Below are positions 45,279-53,497 of a stretch of DNA of 64,000 bases, piece after piece. The stretch's first letter is position 1; every line of letters begins with the position of its first letter. Location of the stretch: positions 1,922,001 to 1,986,000 of the forward strand of contig NZ_CP012201.1 of the NCBI RefSeq assembly GCF_001191005.1, given 5' to 3'. The position numbers and the translations under genes are program-made. This DNA is from Massilia sp. NR 4-1 (GTDB lineage Bacteria; Pseudomonadota; Gammaproteobacteria; Burkholderiales; Burkholderiaceae_D). The notes beneath the pieces are model-generated. The model ran no database searches. It was not told where the DNA came from and saw only the letters and a program-made list of their open reading frames with translations.

Positions 45279-46963
45279 CGCAGCAGCTCCTCTCCGGTAG
45301 TGGCAGATACAACGGTCAATTGTGTAAAGCTGTTCAGGTGTACTTGCGAGGCGAGGAAGTGTTCTATTACCTGCGCGAATAAATGCAGGCCGCTGCCTGC
45401 ATAAGCGCTCGGATCAAGCGCCATACGGATAGCGAAACCTTGCACCGGCCAGGCGCCGTGGTTGTCGCTCAGGGAAGCATGAGCTGGCTGCCATTCGATA
45501 CTGGCGATGCCTTCCACCTGCCTTCGCGTGCTTGGCGATTGAACGGGATCGAATAGGGACAACATGGCGCAAAGCTGCTGCGCATCCATCCGCTGCAAAC
45601 TGCGTCCGCTGCGGCTTAACAAGGCCAGCAAACGCCATTCGCTTTGCGCCTCCGGTGGCGCCGGACGCCGGGGTGACGGCTGGTTGAGTAGTTGCAGGTG
45701 CTGGCCGGTATCTTCGTGCAGATCGCAGCTAAGCCTTTGCGGCAGATCCGCATTGCAGCAAAGAAGATCGATGGAAGCAGCCGTGCAGCCCTCCTCTTCG
45801 AGTTCGATACTCCCGTCGGAAAACGCAATCCGCATGCCGGAGCGGTTTGCGCTACGGTGAGCAATCCAATAGCGTCCTTGCGCCTCTTCCTCGCCATAGC
45901 CTTGGCGGAAGAATGGGCGGTAAGCATCCACCTTGCCGCTGGCTGTCACCATGCGCACAGCGTCAATGGCGAATATCTCGCCGGCCGATGGCGGCAATCC
46001 GCTCGGTTCCAGCTCGTACTCGCTGCGCATATGGGTCACGCTGATTGGGTTTGCCGCATGTGGAAAGAGATTGACGACAGGCGTAGCGCCAATCCTCAGA
46101 TTATCGGCCGACAAAGTTCCAAGCACCTGCGCCAGGCTCACCTCGCGCTGTGCATCGGGCAGCAGCAGGTGCAGGGTAAGGCGCCGGCCTGGGTAGCGGC
46201 GCAATGCGGCGATATCGATATCGATAAAGTTGAACTTCTGAGGGAAGGCAAAGTATTCTTTCAGGAGACGCTCACCCTCATCCTCGCCGGGGCAGCGCGG
46301 CAGCAAAGCATCGTGCTCCGCGAAACCCGCCGCACGCAGAGGGATGGCTTGCAGCGGATGCCAAAGTCCATCCTGGGTTTCCACGTAGGCCTGACGCACC
46401 CTAAGGAAGAAGGTATCGCGCAAAGCTGCGCAGAAGGATGCCTCCCCATCCAGATAGACGCGCAGCCACTCGTGCCCTCGCTCTAGCAGCTCCTCGATAG
46501 TGACGCTGATGAGAGACGAAAATGCGGGTAAACCTGGCTTGTCCGGTCGGGCCACGTAAGCGGCGCAAGCGATGCGCAACGGTGTGGTGCAGACATCATA
46601 TGCAGTCCGAAAGCGGCAAGCCACGCCGTCCACCGGCGCCGACTGCAACCCCGCGCCACGGGGAAGCGCGATGCCCTGCCCATCCATGCAAGCGATGGCG
46701 CAGGAGGGAAATGGGCGCCAATGCTGGGGATACAGCATCTGAAACAAGGCACTGATAAACCGTGGGTAGTCGTCATCGAGACGCTTGCAGATGCGGGCAT
46801 TGAGCAAGGCTACAGCTTGCGCCAGACGGCCGGCATGGGGATCGGCGGCGGCACCATCGTGCGCCAAAGCGCCAGCCGGGCCGGGATAATGCGCGCCGAA
46901 CAGTGGGCTGGCGCGGCGCAGCGCCAGCAGTTCGCGCTCCAGATATGGCAGAAGTTGCTCCAT
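45242..46963 (-). CDS. tssF: Type VI secretion baseplate protein TssF
   Basis: A 573-residue TssF-like protein. The N-terminus EQLLPYLERELLALRR and DDYPRFISALFQMLYPQHWR match the family, as do NLFPHAANPISVTHMRSEYE and the GSGLHLFAQVIEHFLASQVH block near the C-terminus. The start at 46963 is chosen by GAGG eight bases upstream and by family length (about 580-620). It overlaps tssG and diverges from the antitoxin gene. Confidence 0.9.
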   Translation of the reverse strand: MEQLLPYLERELLALRRASPLFGAHYPGPAGALAHDGAAADPHAGRLAQAVALLNARICKRLDDDYPRFISALFQMLYPQHWRPFPSCAIACMDGQGIALPRGAGLQSAPVDGVACRFRTAYDVCTTPLRIACAAYVARPDKPGLPAFSSLISVTIEELLERGHEWLRVYLDGEASFCAALRDTFFLRVRQAYVETQDGLWHPLQAIPLRAAGFAEHDALLPRCPGEDEGERLLKEYFAFPQKFNFIDIDIAALRRYPGRRLTLHLLLPDAQREVSLAQVLGTLSADNLRIGATPVVNLFPHAANPISVTHMRSEYELEPSGLPPSAGEIFAIDAVRMVTASGKVDAYRPFFRQGYGEEEAQGRYWIAHRSANRSGMRIAFSDGSIELEEEGCTAASIDLLCCNADLPQRLSCDLHEDTGQHLQLLNQPSPRRPAPPEAQSEWRLLALLSRSGRSLQRMDAQQLCAMLSLFDPVQSPSTRRQVEGIASIEWQPAHASLSDNHGAWPVQGFAIRMALDPSAYAGSGLHLFAQVIEHFLASQVHLNSFTQLTVVSATTGEELLRCPPRNGNLSLC

Positions 46964-47052
46964 AAGACGGCCTCGAAAGATGTTCTGAGTCAACATCCTC
47001 ATACTGGCAGCAGGCGGCATTTAGACTCTTGATTTACAGCAACGAGACACGC

Positions 47053-47081
47053 TTGCAAACACTCCGGAAGTGGAGTATAAA
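47053..47081 (+). promoter_or_regulatory. Sigma-70 promoter with operator-like repeat for the Xre/RES pair
   Basis: TTGCAA (47053-47058) and TATAAA (47076-47081) are separated by exactly 17 bases. Between and partly over the -10 lies the inverted repeat ACTCC/GGAGT (47061-47076), a plausible site for autorepression by the Xre antitoxin. Confidence 0.7.
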
Positions 47082-47103
47082 GAATTCAGAACCGGAGAAA
47101 ATC

Positions 47104-47541
47104 ATGTATTCTGCCTACTCCTACCCCAAAAGCAGCTTTGAGCCCAGCTTCCCGGTGGATCTGAATGCCCGGGAAGAGCGCGAAAGGCTGTCCAAGACCG
47201 CGCTGAAAGGCTTTTTCAAGCTGGTGGCAGCGTGGAAGCTGCGCGACGAAGATGCGCGCGAATTGCTGGGCGGCCTGTCCAGCAGCTCCTTCTACGAATG
47301 GAAGAAGAATCCCGACCGGGTGCTCGAAGTGGACCGCATCACCCGCATTTCCTACCTGGTCGGCATCTATAAATCGCTGCACATCATTTACGGCGACAAG
47401 CTGGCCGATGAATGGGTCGGCCTCGCCAACAAGAATACGATTTTCGGCGGCCGCACACCGCTGGCCTATATGCTGGCCGGCGGCCTGCTCTCGATGCAGA
47501 CGGTGCGCAAGCTGCTGGATGCGCGGCGCGGAGGGCTGTAA
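47104..47541 (+). CDS. Xre/MbcA/ParS-type antitoxin
   Basis: A 145-residue antitoxin of the type partnered with RES toxins. An N-terminal Xre-like helical region (RLSKTALKGFFKLVAAWKLR; LGGLSSSSFYEWKKNP) is followed by the toxin-binding domain with FGGRTPLAYMLAGGLLSMQ. GGAG lies six bases before the ATG at 47104. The toxin gene starts at the very next base after its stop codon. Confidence 0.9.
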   Translation: MYSAYSYPKSSFEPSFPVDLNAREERERLSKTALKGFFKLVAAWKLRDEDARELLGGLSSSSFYEWKKNPDRVLEVDRITRISYLVGIYKSLHIIYGDKLADEWVGLANKNTIFGGRTPLAYMLAGGLLSMQTVRKLLDARRGGL

Positions 47542-48231
47542 TTGCTGCCCGCCACCACGCCGCCCCTACGCCTGCTGCGGCAATTCGATACCTGCCGCCT
47601 GATCCCATCGCGCTATGCCGATGTGGAGGATTCCGTTCTCAGCCCGCTGGCCGAGAGCGACGCCGAACTACAGGACCTGTTCGACCTGGATAATGCCACC
47701 AATGCGCGCCTGCTGGCCGAACATGGCGGCGCGCCCGGCATCGGCGTGGGCGAGCTGGTGGACCGGGTGCCCAACTTCCGCATCATCAACGCCGCCTTCA
47801 CCTACGCGCGGCCGGAAGGCAGCCGCTTCAACGACGGTGAACGGGGCGCATGGTATTGCGCGTTCGAGGTGGAAACGGCGCTGTCCGAAGTCATCTTCCA
47901 CAAAACCGTGGAGTACGCCGAGATCGAACGCTTCGACGACAGCGTGCGCTATCAGACCATGCTGGCCGATTTCACCGCCGAATTCCATGACATCCGCGGC
48001 GAGAAAGCGTATGCCGCCTGCCTGTCGCCGGACAGCTATATCGATTCCCAGCATCTGGCGGCACAGCTGCTGCATGCCGGCTCGATGGGCATTATTTATC
48101 CCAGCGTGCGGCGCGAAGGCGGCATCAATCTGGCGTGCTTCCGTCCCGCGCTGGTGGGGAATGTTCGCAAAGGCATCTCCTATCGGTTAACATGGGAAGG
48201 TTCGCCGACGCCGCGCGTCGAGGCGATTTAA
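47542..48231 (+). CDS. RES domain toxin
   Basis: A 229-residue RES-family toxin. The name-giving residues are visible: Arg in PEGSRFNDGERGAWYCA, Glu in EVETALSEVIFHKT, and Ser in GIIYPSVRREGGINLACF. Characterised members destroy NAD+ by phosphorolysis or ADP-ribosylate target proteins. It starts with TTG directly after the antitoxin stop, with GGAGGG inside the antitoxin's last codons, so translation is coupled and probably weak, which suits a toxin. Confidence 0.9.
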   Translation: MLPATTPPLRLLRQFDTCRLIPSRYADVEDSVLSPLAESDAELQDLFDLDNATNARLLAEHGGAPGIGVGELVDRVPNFRIINAAFTYARPEGSRFNDGERGAWYCAFEVETALSEVIFHKTVEYAEIERFDDSVRYQTMLADFTAEFHDIRGEKAYAACLSPDSYIDSQHLAAQLLHAGSMGIIYPSVRREGGINLACFRPALVGNVRKGISYRLTWEGSPTPRVEAI

Positions 48232-48249
48232 CCGATTCAAGAGCAAGCA

Positions 48250-48570
48250 ATGCAAACCAAGCCAGAAAAAGACACCGAACTCCGCGACAAAGTAAACCGC
48301 GAAACCGCCCGCCTGCCATGGTCGGAGCTGATCAAACATTTCGCCGCCGGCACGGTGGTGTGGGTAGCCGATGAGCTGGACCTGGTCGATGTCGCCGTAC
48401 GCATCTCCCACGACGACAAGCAGAATATCGCCACCTGGATGGCCGAAGGCAAAATCGCCAAGGTCAACGACCAGCAGGCGCAAACCTGGCTGGAGACCAA
48501 TGCCAACCTTTGGGCTTGCGTGGTCAGTCCCTTCATTCTGGTGCAACAGGAAAAGCGCAAGGTGCATTAA
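48250..48570 (+). CDS. DUF2288 family protein
   Basis: A 106-residue protein of the DUF2288 family, function unknown. Typical blocks are ETARLPWSELIKHFAAGTV, VAVRISHDDKQNIATWMAEG and TNANLWACVVSPFILVQ. It follows the RES toxin by 18 bases but is a conserved chromosomal family in its own right. Confidence 0.85.
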   Translation: MQTKPEKDTELRDKVNRETARLPWSELIKHFAAGTVVWVADELDLVDVAVRISHDDKQNIATWMAEGKIAKVNDQQAQTWLETNANLWACVVSPFILVQQEKRKVH

Positions 48571-48618
48571 TACCTACGGCATGCCGATAAGCGTTCGCCG
48601 GTTGTAGATATGCCGCCT

Positions 48619-48669
48619 ATTAGAAGACCGGCGGCTTTCGCCCCAAATGAGACCTTCGCATTACGTCGT
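48619..48669. repeat. Short repeat, copy 1 of 2
   Basis: ATTAGAAGACCGGCGGC is shared exactly with 51707-51723, followed by a shared CCCCAAAT, GAC and TCGC at matching spacing for about 50 bases. Both copies lie just beyond the 3' end of a minus-strand immunity-like gene. Confidence 0.7.
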
Positions 48670-48675
48670 TAAGGA

Positions 48676-49242
48676 TCAATCTTCCCAGTAGAAAACAGCA
48701 TCGAAATTATTATATGCCCTGTCTGTAAGGATGGTCGGCACTTTGAATTTTGGATTAAGGGGGGGTATCCAGTATTGAATGGCTCAAGCGAATCATTCCA
48801 TGGCTCTCTAGAATCGGCTGCACCTGCTCTGCGAGTTCGACAACTGCTGGGGTCGGAAAATCATCGATTGCATCGAAGTGCGGCGTGTAACTGCTTCCGC
48901 CATCACCACCCAGCTTTTCTCACCTTCCATCAAAGCGAAGTACGGTGAAAGCCGGCTCAATAAAATCACTAAGCCGGTGTAAGACTTCCCTTGAGCGGGC
49001 CTGTACTTAGTATCGAAGTCCGAACTTTCCCGATAGAGCCAGGCATCTACGAAAGAAGCATACCCGGAGCCATAATTACCCCATTCAACTCTAGACCTAA
49101 CGTGGGACTTTCGTTCGAGTTCTGGAATCACGAACTTGAAAAAATTCTCGATCTCCCTAGAATCGTTCGTTGACCAAGGATATTGCTGTGATATCGCTTG
49201 TTGCGCCAACAGATTTGCGATTTCGCTGTCAGAAATTTTCAA
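48676..49242 (-). pseudogene. Immunity-like gene broken by two frameshifts
   Basis: Three frames join into one protein of about 188 residues. Frame one begins MKISDSEIANLLAQQA at 49242 and is good to GEKSW near 48912. There a one-base shift restores GDGGSSYTPHFDAIDDFPTP and continues to LSHSILDTP. A second shift at the G7 run 48759-48765 restores LNPKFKVPTILTDRAY and ends FYWED before TGA at 48676. The last 30 residues of frame one are thus nonsense. The family is not recognised; size and setting fit an immunity protein. Assembly error in the homopolymer is possible for the second shift. Confidence 0.75.
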
Positions 49243-49296
49243 AGTTTTACCTCTATCAAAACCTAAACCGGTTCCGCTCTTGGCCGGTTCAGGCCA

Positions 49297-49677
49297 TCAG
49301 TCGTCAACACTCCATAGCGTTAGGTCATCAACCGGTTTCGGTAGTCTTTCTTCAAGCCATTTTGCCGCCGTGCCGGGCTTAAACTCTTTATCTGAACACT
49401 CAATGACCCAAGATAAGAATTCTCGCGGCCCACCGTTCATGTAGGGCGGAGGCGATACAGGAACAAATGACGTGGGGAGCCGCTCGTTTATCGATAAGTA
49501 ATTTAGCACGTGCCCAAGCTCCTGTACGACATGCCAAGCCAGCGGATTGTCAATGTCAATCGCGAACTTTATCCACCAGCTACCGTCATCTTCGATGCCA
49601 GTACCAAAGGGTTGCACAATCGCTGGGACTCTGGCTAGATAGCTTTCTAGAGTCTGGAAAGCCAGTTCCTTCTTCAT
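49297..49677 (-). CDS. Immunity-like small protein
   Basis: A 126-residue cytoplasmic protein rich in Trp and acidic residues, with GSWWIKFAIDIDNPLAWHVV, QELGHVLNYLSINERLPT, FVPVSPPPYMNGGP and EFLSWVIECSD. This resembles immunity proteins found beside Rhs/type VI/CDI toxins, but no toxin gene is adjacent. Function is inferred only from type and neighbourhood. Confidence 0.65.
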   Translation of the reverse strand: MKKELAFQTLESYLARVPAIVQPFGTGIEDDGSWWIKFAIDIDNPLAWHVVQELGHVLNYLSINERLPTSFVPVSPPPYMNGGPREFLSWVIECSDKEFKPGTAAKWLEERLPKPVDDLTLWSVDD

Positions 49678-49708
49678 CTAATTCCTTGTTCTGGTGATCG
49701 GGATTCGT

Positions 49709-49721
49709 CCGCTTCTGGCCG
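49709..49721. repeat. Short intergenic motif of the CCGCT(T/C)(C)TGGCCG type
   Basis: CCGCTTCTGGCCG lies in the gap between two immunity-like genes. Close variants occur in other gaps of this patch: CCGCTCTTGGCCG at 49274-49286 and 53416-53428, and AGCTTCTGGCCG at 52693-52704. Confidence 0.5.
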
Positions 49722-49763
49722 TACTCGGTCTACGACACGTGAAGTAGCATCTAGCTGGTCTTG

Positions 49764-50426
49764 TTATTGTTTTGGAAGATTCCGCGAGTATGATTCTAAT
49801 TCATCCGTCAGCCGGGCTATTTTCCCATCAGCCGCGGGCGACTCGCGAATGACTTTGACCATCGCTTTTACATCATCACAATACCAGTAGGTCGTCTTGG
49901 ACTGTTTGACATAGCCACCCTGTGGCTCTGCAACCCCAGGATAGGCGATTTCAGTAACAATTCGCTGAACCTGAATCTTAACTGCTTGATATTTTCCGGC
50001 GGGAACAATGACTTCTTCAACCCCTCCAACGCTGAACCGCTCTTGCGTTCGCGCTAGTGAGGTGGTTTCATCTGTCGACCACGTATCGCCATCTTTCAAG
50101 CGGATTTCACAATTTTTAGTAATTCCTTCGTGCGCAGTGACATCGAATAGGCATACCGTGGGCGAAGTCTGTCCAATTAATTTCCAGGCAGCGCTAGTGA
50201 TGTCATGGCGTTTCATTGCCAGTACAAATTCGCCAGCTTTACTTTGGGATAGAACAGAAAAATAAGGGGCCAAGACTGATACGGGTGCCGCGCCGGGTTG
50301 CTCGCTAGTCTGCCGATAACGCCATGTATCGCCGACTTGAAGCGGACGTAAAGTCTGGGCATGCGAATCATTGATGCAATTCAGGAAGAGAAAAAAAGCG
50401 CTAAAAAAATAAGCAAATCGATGCAT
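49764..50426 (-). CDS. Secreted protein of unknown function
   Basis: A 220-residue protein starting MHRFAYFFSAFFLFLNCIN with a signal peptide ending near DSHAQ. The mature part begins LRPLQVGDTWRYRQTSEQ and contains VPAGKYQAVKIQVQRIVTE and TYWYCDDVKAMVKVIRE, a pattern seen in small periplasmic beta-rich proteins of unknown role. GGAG nine bases upstream supports the ATG at 50426. The left end of the insertion sequence lies 60 bases upstream. Confidence 0.65.
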   Translation of the reverse strand: MHRFAYFFSAFFLFLNCINDSHAQTLRPLQVGDTWRYRQTSEQPGAAPVSVLAPYFSVLSQSKAGEFVLAMKRHDITSAAWKLIGQTSPTVCLFDVTAHEGITKNCEIRLKDGDTWSTDETTSLARTQERFSVGGVEEVIVPAGKYQAVKIQVQRIVTEIAYPGVAEPQGGYVKQSKTTYWYCDDVKAMVKVIRESPAADGKIARLTDELESYSRNLPKQ

Positions 50427-50486
50427 TCGATGATTCTCCGGTAATCCAAAAAACAACATAACTGCTTACCACTAGAGTGTCTAAGG

Positions 50487-51705
50487 TGTAGTAGTCGCGA
50501 TCTGATCTGACAGTGGCCCGGTCTGACGTCGATACTGTCAGGTCAAATTCCGCCGTTCAGTACGTTGATTTTATCGCGCCACGCCTCCTTTCCGTCGATA
50601 AGAGTCTGCAATGGGGTGCGGCCGCAGCACATCTTGCCTTGGTGGGTGCGTTCGGTGTTGTAGTGCTGAAGCCATTCGTCGAGGTCTGCCTGCAGCTCGA
50701 TGATCGTGAGGTAGATCTTGCACCGGAAGGCGATCTGGTAGAACTCGTTGAGGATCGTTTTGTGGAAACGCTCGCAGATCCCATTGGTCTGTGGATGCCG
50801 CGTCTTGGTCTTCGTGTGCTCGATATCGTTCAATGCCAAGTACAATTGATAGTCATGCGCTTCGGGCCGGCCACAGTATTCCGTGCCGCGGTCCGTTAGC
50901 ATGCGGATGACGCCCATGCCATGCTCTTCGAAGAACGGCAGCACTCGGTCGTTGAGCAGGTCGGCCGCCGTGATCGGCGTCTTGGTCGTGTAGAGTTTTG
51001 CGGTGGCCCACTTCGAGTAGGTGTCCACGAAGGTCTGCTGGTAGATACGACCGACGTCCTTGATTGTCCCGACATAGAAAGTGTCCTGGCTGCCCAAGTA
51101 GCCGGGATGCGCAGTTTCGATTTCGCCATGGTCGACATCGTCGTCCTGCTTACGTTCTAAGGCTGCAATCTGGGATTCAGTCAGCACATCACCAGTGGCC
51201 GCTACATGACGCTCCAGATTGGCCAGCCGCTGCTTGAAGGATTCGAGGCTGCGGCGCAGCCAGATGGAACGCACACCAGATCGCGAGACAAAGATGCCGC
51301 GTTTGCGCAGCTCGTTCGATACCCGCACCTGGCCGTAAGCAGGCTGCTCCAGGGCGAACTCTTTGACCGCTACTTCGATGGCTTCATCGACACGATTGCG
51401 CAGATCTGGTTTTCTGCGGTTGGCATCGATCAGCGCGTCCACGCCGCCAGTTTCCACGGCAGCCTGGTAACGGCAGAAGGTATCCCGAGAAAAGCCCATT
51501 ACCTTGCAAGCCTTGGACACATTTCTCAGTTCGGCAGCCAAATTCAACAGACCGACCTTGTGCTTAATGACGTTCTGAGGAACACTACGCATAGGGTTAC
51601 TCCCGCGCTCACGCGCTTGGTTGATACAGATTCGCACCTATATCAACCCGGGTAACCCCACCCTTGGGCAAGGCCCATCTGTCAGATCAAGTCGGAACTA
51701 CTACA
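50487..51705 (-). mobile_element. IS481-family insertion sequence (about 1.2 kb)
   Basis: Imperfect terminal inverted repeats bound the transposase gene: both ends begin TGTAGTAGT and share TGATCTGACAG a few bases further in. No direct target repeat is evident (TAAGG on the left, AATTA on the right), so it may be old or rearranged. The right end lies one base before the second copy of the ATTAGAAGACC repeat. Confidence 0.8.
50543..51592 (-). CDS. IS481-family transposase
   Basis: A 349-residue DDE transposase. An N-terminal helix-turn-helix (RNVSKACKVMGFSRDTFCRY) precedes the catalytic core: first Asp in TFVDTYSKWA, second in MLTDRGTEYCG, Glu in TNGICERFHKT. The C-terminal HYNTERTHQGKMCCGRTPLQ is typical. 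The ATG at 51592 is preferred over an upstream one because MRSVPQNVIKHKVGLL is the usual start. The gene appears intact. Confidence 0.88.
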   Translation of the reverse strand: MRSVPQNVIKHKVGLLNLAAELRNVSKACKVMGFSRDTFCRYQAAVETGGVDALIDANRRKPDLRNRVDEAIEVAVKEFALEQPAYGQVRVSNELRKRGIFVSRSGVRSIWLRRSLESFKQRLANLERHVAATGDVLTESQIAALERKQDDDVDHGEIETAHPGYLGSQDTFYVGTIKDVGRIYQQTFVDTYSKWATAKLYTTKTPITAADLLNDRVLPFFEEHGMGVIRMLTDRGTEYCGRPEAHDYQLYLALNDIEHTKTKTRHPQTNGICERFHKTILNEFYQIAFRCKIYLTIIELQADLDEWLQHYNTERTHQGKMCCGRTPLQTLIDGKEAWRDKINVLNGGI

Positions 51706-51706
51706 A

Positions 51707-51761
51707 ATTAGAAGACCGGCGGCATCCACCCCAAATCGGACTATCGCCATTCTTACGACGA
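51707..51761. repeat. Short repeat, copy 2 of 2
   Basis: Shares ATTAGAAGACCGGCGGC and downstream blocks with 48619-48669. It lies between the insertion sequence and the 3' end of an immunity-like gene. Confidence 0.7.
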
Positions 51762-51782
51762 ATTGTTCCTTTTGGATTTGGA

Positions 51783-52202
51783 TCAAGTCCAGTTGCCTCT
51801 CCCCTCCGGTCCGAACCATAAAACCTCATATTCCTCAGATGTCATTGCATCCGTCCGATATCCTTTAATGCAACCAATTAGGGACCCCGAGTTTTTTTCT
51901 ATGTAAACTCCAACCTGTAAAACACCTTTTAAGACGTAAGACACTTGGATGATAACGTCGTTCGGAGAAAGCTCTTTGATGACTTCGTATATCTCTCGAC
52001 ACCTTATATTGACGTAGGAATTATGTTCGGTTGCTGCTCTACGGCTATTGATTCTGAAATAGCCCTCATTGGAAAACATAAGATCGGCGCATGTCCATTC
52101 CTGAACGGAAAAGCTTTGAATTTCCCCCTGCTCGATCAACAATATCTCTTCGGGACACGGCTGGGGAATTTGGTAGCACAGGGGTTCGAAAATGTGAATC
52201 AA
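51783..52202 (-). CDS. Immunity-like small protein
   Basis: A 139-residue cytoplasmic protein beginning with TTG (no ATG is available, and a stop in frame lies two codons upstream). Blocks include YQIPQPCPEEILLIEQGEI, IYEVIKELSPNDVIIQVSYV and EYEVLWFGPEGRGNW. No family is recognised; size, low GC and setting fit an immunity protein. Confidence in the exact start is low. Confidence 0.5.
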   Translation of the reverse strand: MIHIFEPLCYQIPQPCPEEILLIEQGEIQSFSVQEWTCADLMFSNEGYFRINSRRAATEHNSYVNIRCREIYEVIKELSPNDVIIQVSYVLKGVLQVGVYIEKNSGSLIGCIKGYRTDAMTSEEYEVLWFGPEGRGNWT

Positions 52203-52205
52203 TTG

Positions 52206-52315
52206 TTAGGCTTTCTTGGAATCCAGGTCGTCGTTGAGGAAAAACCAATAAACCACAGGCGGCTCCTGGCCGAATTCAGCCGGGTAAACGCACACTATGA
52301 TGTGGTACCGAATTA
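52206..52315 (-). pseudogene. C-terminal remnant of a lost gene
   Basis: A frame without a start codon reads YHIIVCVYPAEFGQEPP then VVYWFFLNDDLDSKKA before TAA at 52206. It looks like the natural C-terminus of a small protein whose front has been replaced by the DUF3024 gene, as in shuffled immunity arrays. Confidence 0.35.
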
Positions 52316-52657
52316 TCCCCAGAAACAGGCACACGGGTCATTGTCAATCTCGGCAATCACCTCTTCAATTGATCGCACCGCCGGCAACGGCTCATAACTG
52401 TGCCATTTCAAGTCTCTGCGCTGCCAATACAATTGCCAAACACCGCGTGTTCTGACGAACGTCGCTTTCGCGATAGGAATTTCATGCATTTCTCCGTTCC
52501 CTTGCCAAACAGGGCGAATCTCAAAAATTTCTATGCTCTGCCTGGCAATCCTGAAATCAAGATCAACATCTTTTCGAAGGTGAGCGGGCGGACGTCGCCT
52601 TGCGACGAAGGCTCCGACAGCGTTTTCAATCTTCTTTTTCTCCAGGTCGTTCAGCAC
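52313..52657 (-). CDS. DUF3024 family protein
   Basis: A 114-residue DUF3024 protein starting with GTG, supported by GAGG upstream. The family pattern is clear: RRRPPAHLRKDVDLDFRI, QSIEIFEIRPVW, KATFVRTRGVWQLYWQRRDL, KWHSYEPLPAV and the closing CACFWG. Function unknown. Confidence 0.85.
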   Translation of the reverse strand: MLNDLEKKKIENAVGAFVARRRPPAHLRKDVDLDFRIARQSIEIFEIRPVWQGNGEMHEIPIAKATFVRTRGVWQLYWQRRDLKWHSYEPLPAVRSIEEVIAEIDNDPCACFWG

Positions 52658-52714
52658 TAGATGTTCCTCGAATTCCTGATATTTTAGTGGACAGCTTCTG
52701 GCCGTTTGCGTTCG

Positions 52715-53359
52715 TCACCGCGATGAGCCGCCTCTTTTCACTGATGCCGCATCCTCAACCGCGCTGCTTCGCTTCTTCGCCATGATCGGATGAAGCGTCT
52801 CGTGCCGAGCCAGCATGGCTGCATACTCCTGCGCCTTGCGTACCTTGGTCTCAGGCTTTATTGCTGTCTGCACCCGGAACAACACTGCATAGCGGTTTTG
52901 CGAGTTGAGTGTGGCGAAAAATTCAGCTGCCCCGGGGTGGTCAGCGAACGCGGCCTGAAGTTCCAGCGGCACGCTCGCCATGCTAGACGAATCGTACGCT
53001 GCATCCCATCGACCATCTTTTTTCGCTCGCTCGATTTCAGCCAAGCCACTCGGCTGCATCTTACCCTCTTCAATATACCTAAGCGCCTTTTCACGATTGA
53101 CCTTGGACCATAGACTGCGTGGCCGACGCGGTGTCCAGCGCTGCAAGTAGTGATGCTTGTCGAGCGAACGCTTCTGGCCGTCGATCCAACCGAAGCACAA
53201 CGCAACTTCCAATGCCTCCTGATAGCTTACGCTAGGGATCGGAGCCCCTTTCTTCGCGTGCTGCAGCCACACCCCGTCAGAGCCATCGTGGTGGGCTGCG
53301 AGCCACTGCGCAAATGCGCCCTGGCATGGGAACAGCATCATCTCAACATCTGCTGCCAT
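52715..53359 (-). CDS. YdeI/OmpD-associated family protein
   Basis: A 214-residue protein of the YdeI/OmpD-associated family, linked in enterobacteria to resistance to polymyxin and peptides. Hallmarks are SVSYQEALEVALCFGWIDGQ, RWTPRRPRSLWSKVNREKA and LNSQNRYAVLFRVQTAIKPE. Length and C-terminal basic tail are typical. It stands alone on the minus strand. Confidence 0.85.
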   Translation of the reverse strand: MAADVEMMLFPCQGAFAQWLAAHHDGSDGVWLQHAKKGAPIPSVSYQEALEVALCFGWIDGQKRSLDKHHYLQRWTPRRPRSLWSKVNREKALRYIEEGKMQPSGLAEIERAKKDGRWDAAYDSSSMASVPLELQAAFADHPGAAEFFATLNSQNRYAVLFRVQTAIKPETKVRKAQEYAAMLARHETLHPIMAKKRSSAVEDAASVKRGGSSR

Positions 53360-53497
53360 CGAATCACTCCGAATTTGTTCTTGGTAGGGCTTCCGAGTCT
53401 AACGGATCTGACGGTCCGCTCTTGGCCGAACCAAGACAAACTGCAATGGGCTGATATTGTGCTCTATTAGCCCGGTAGTGCTGGCCGGCACCAAGTT

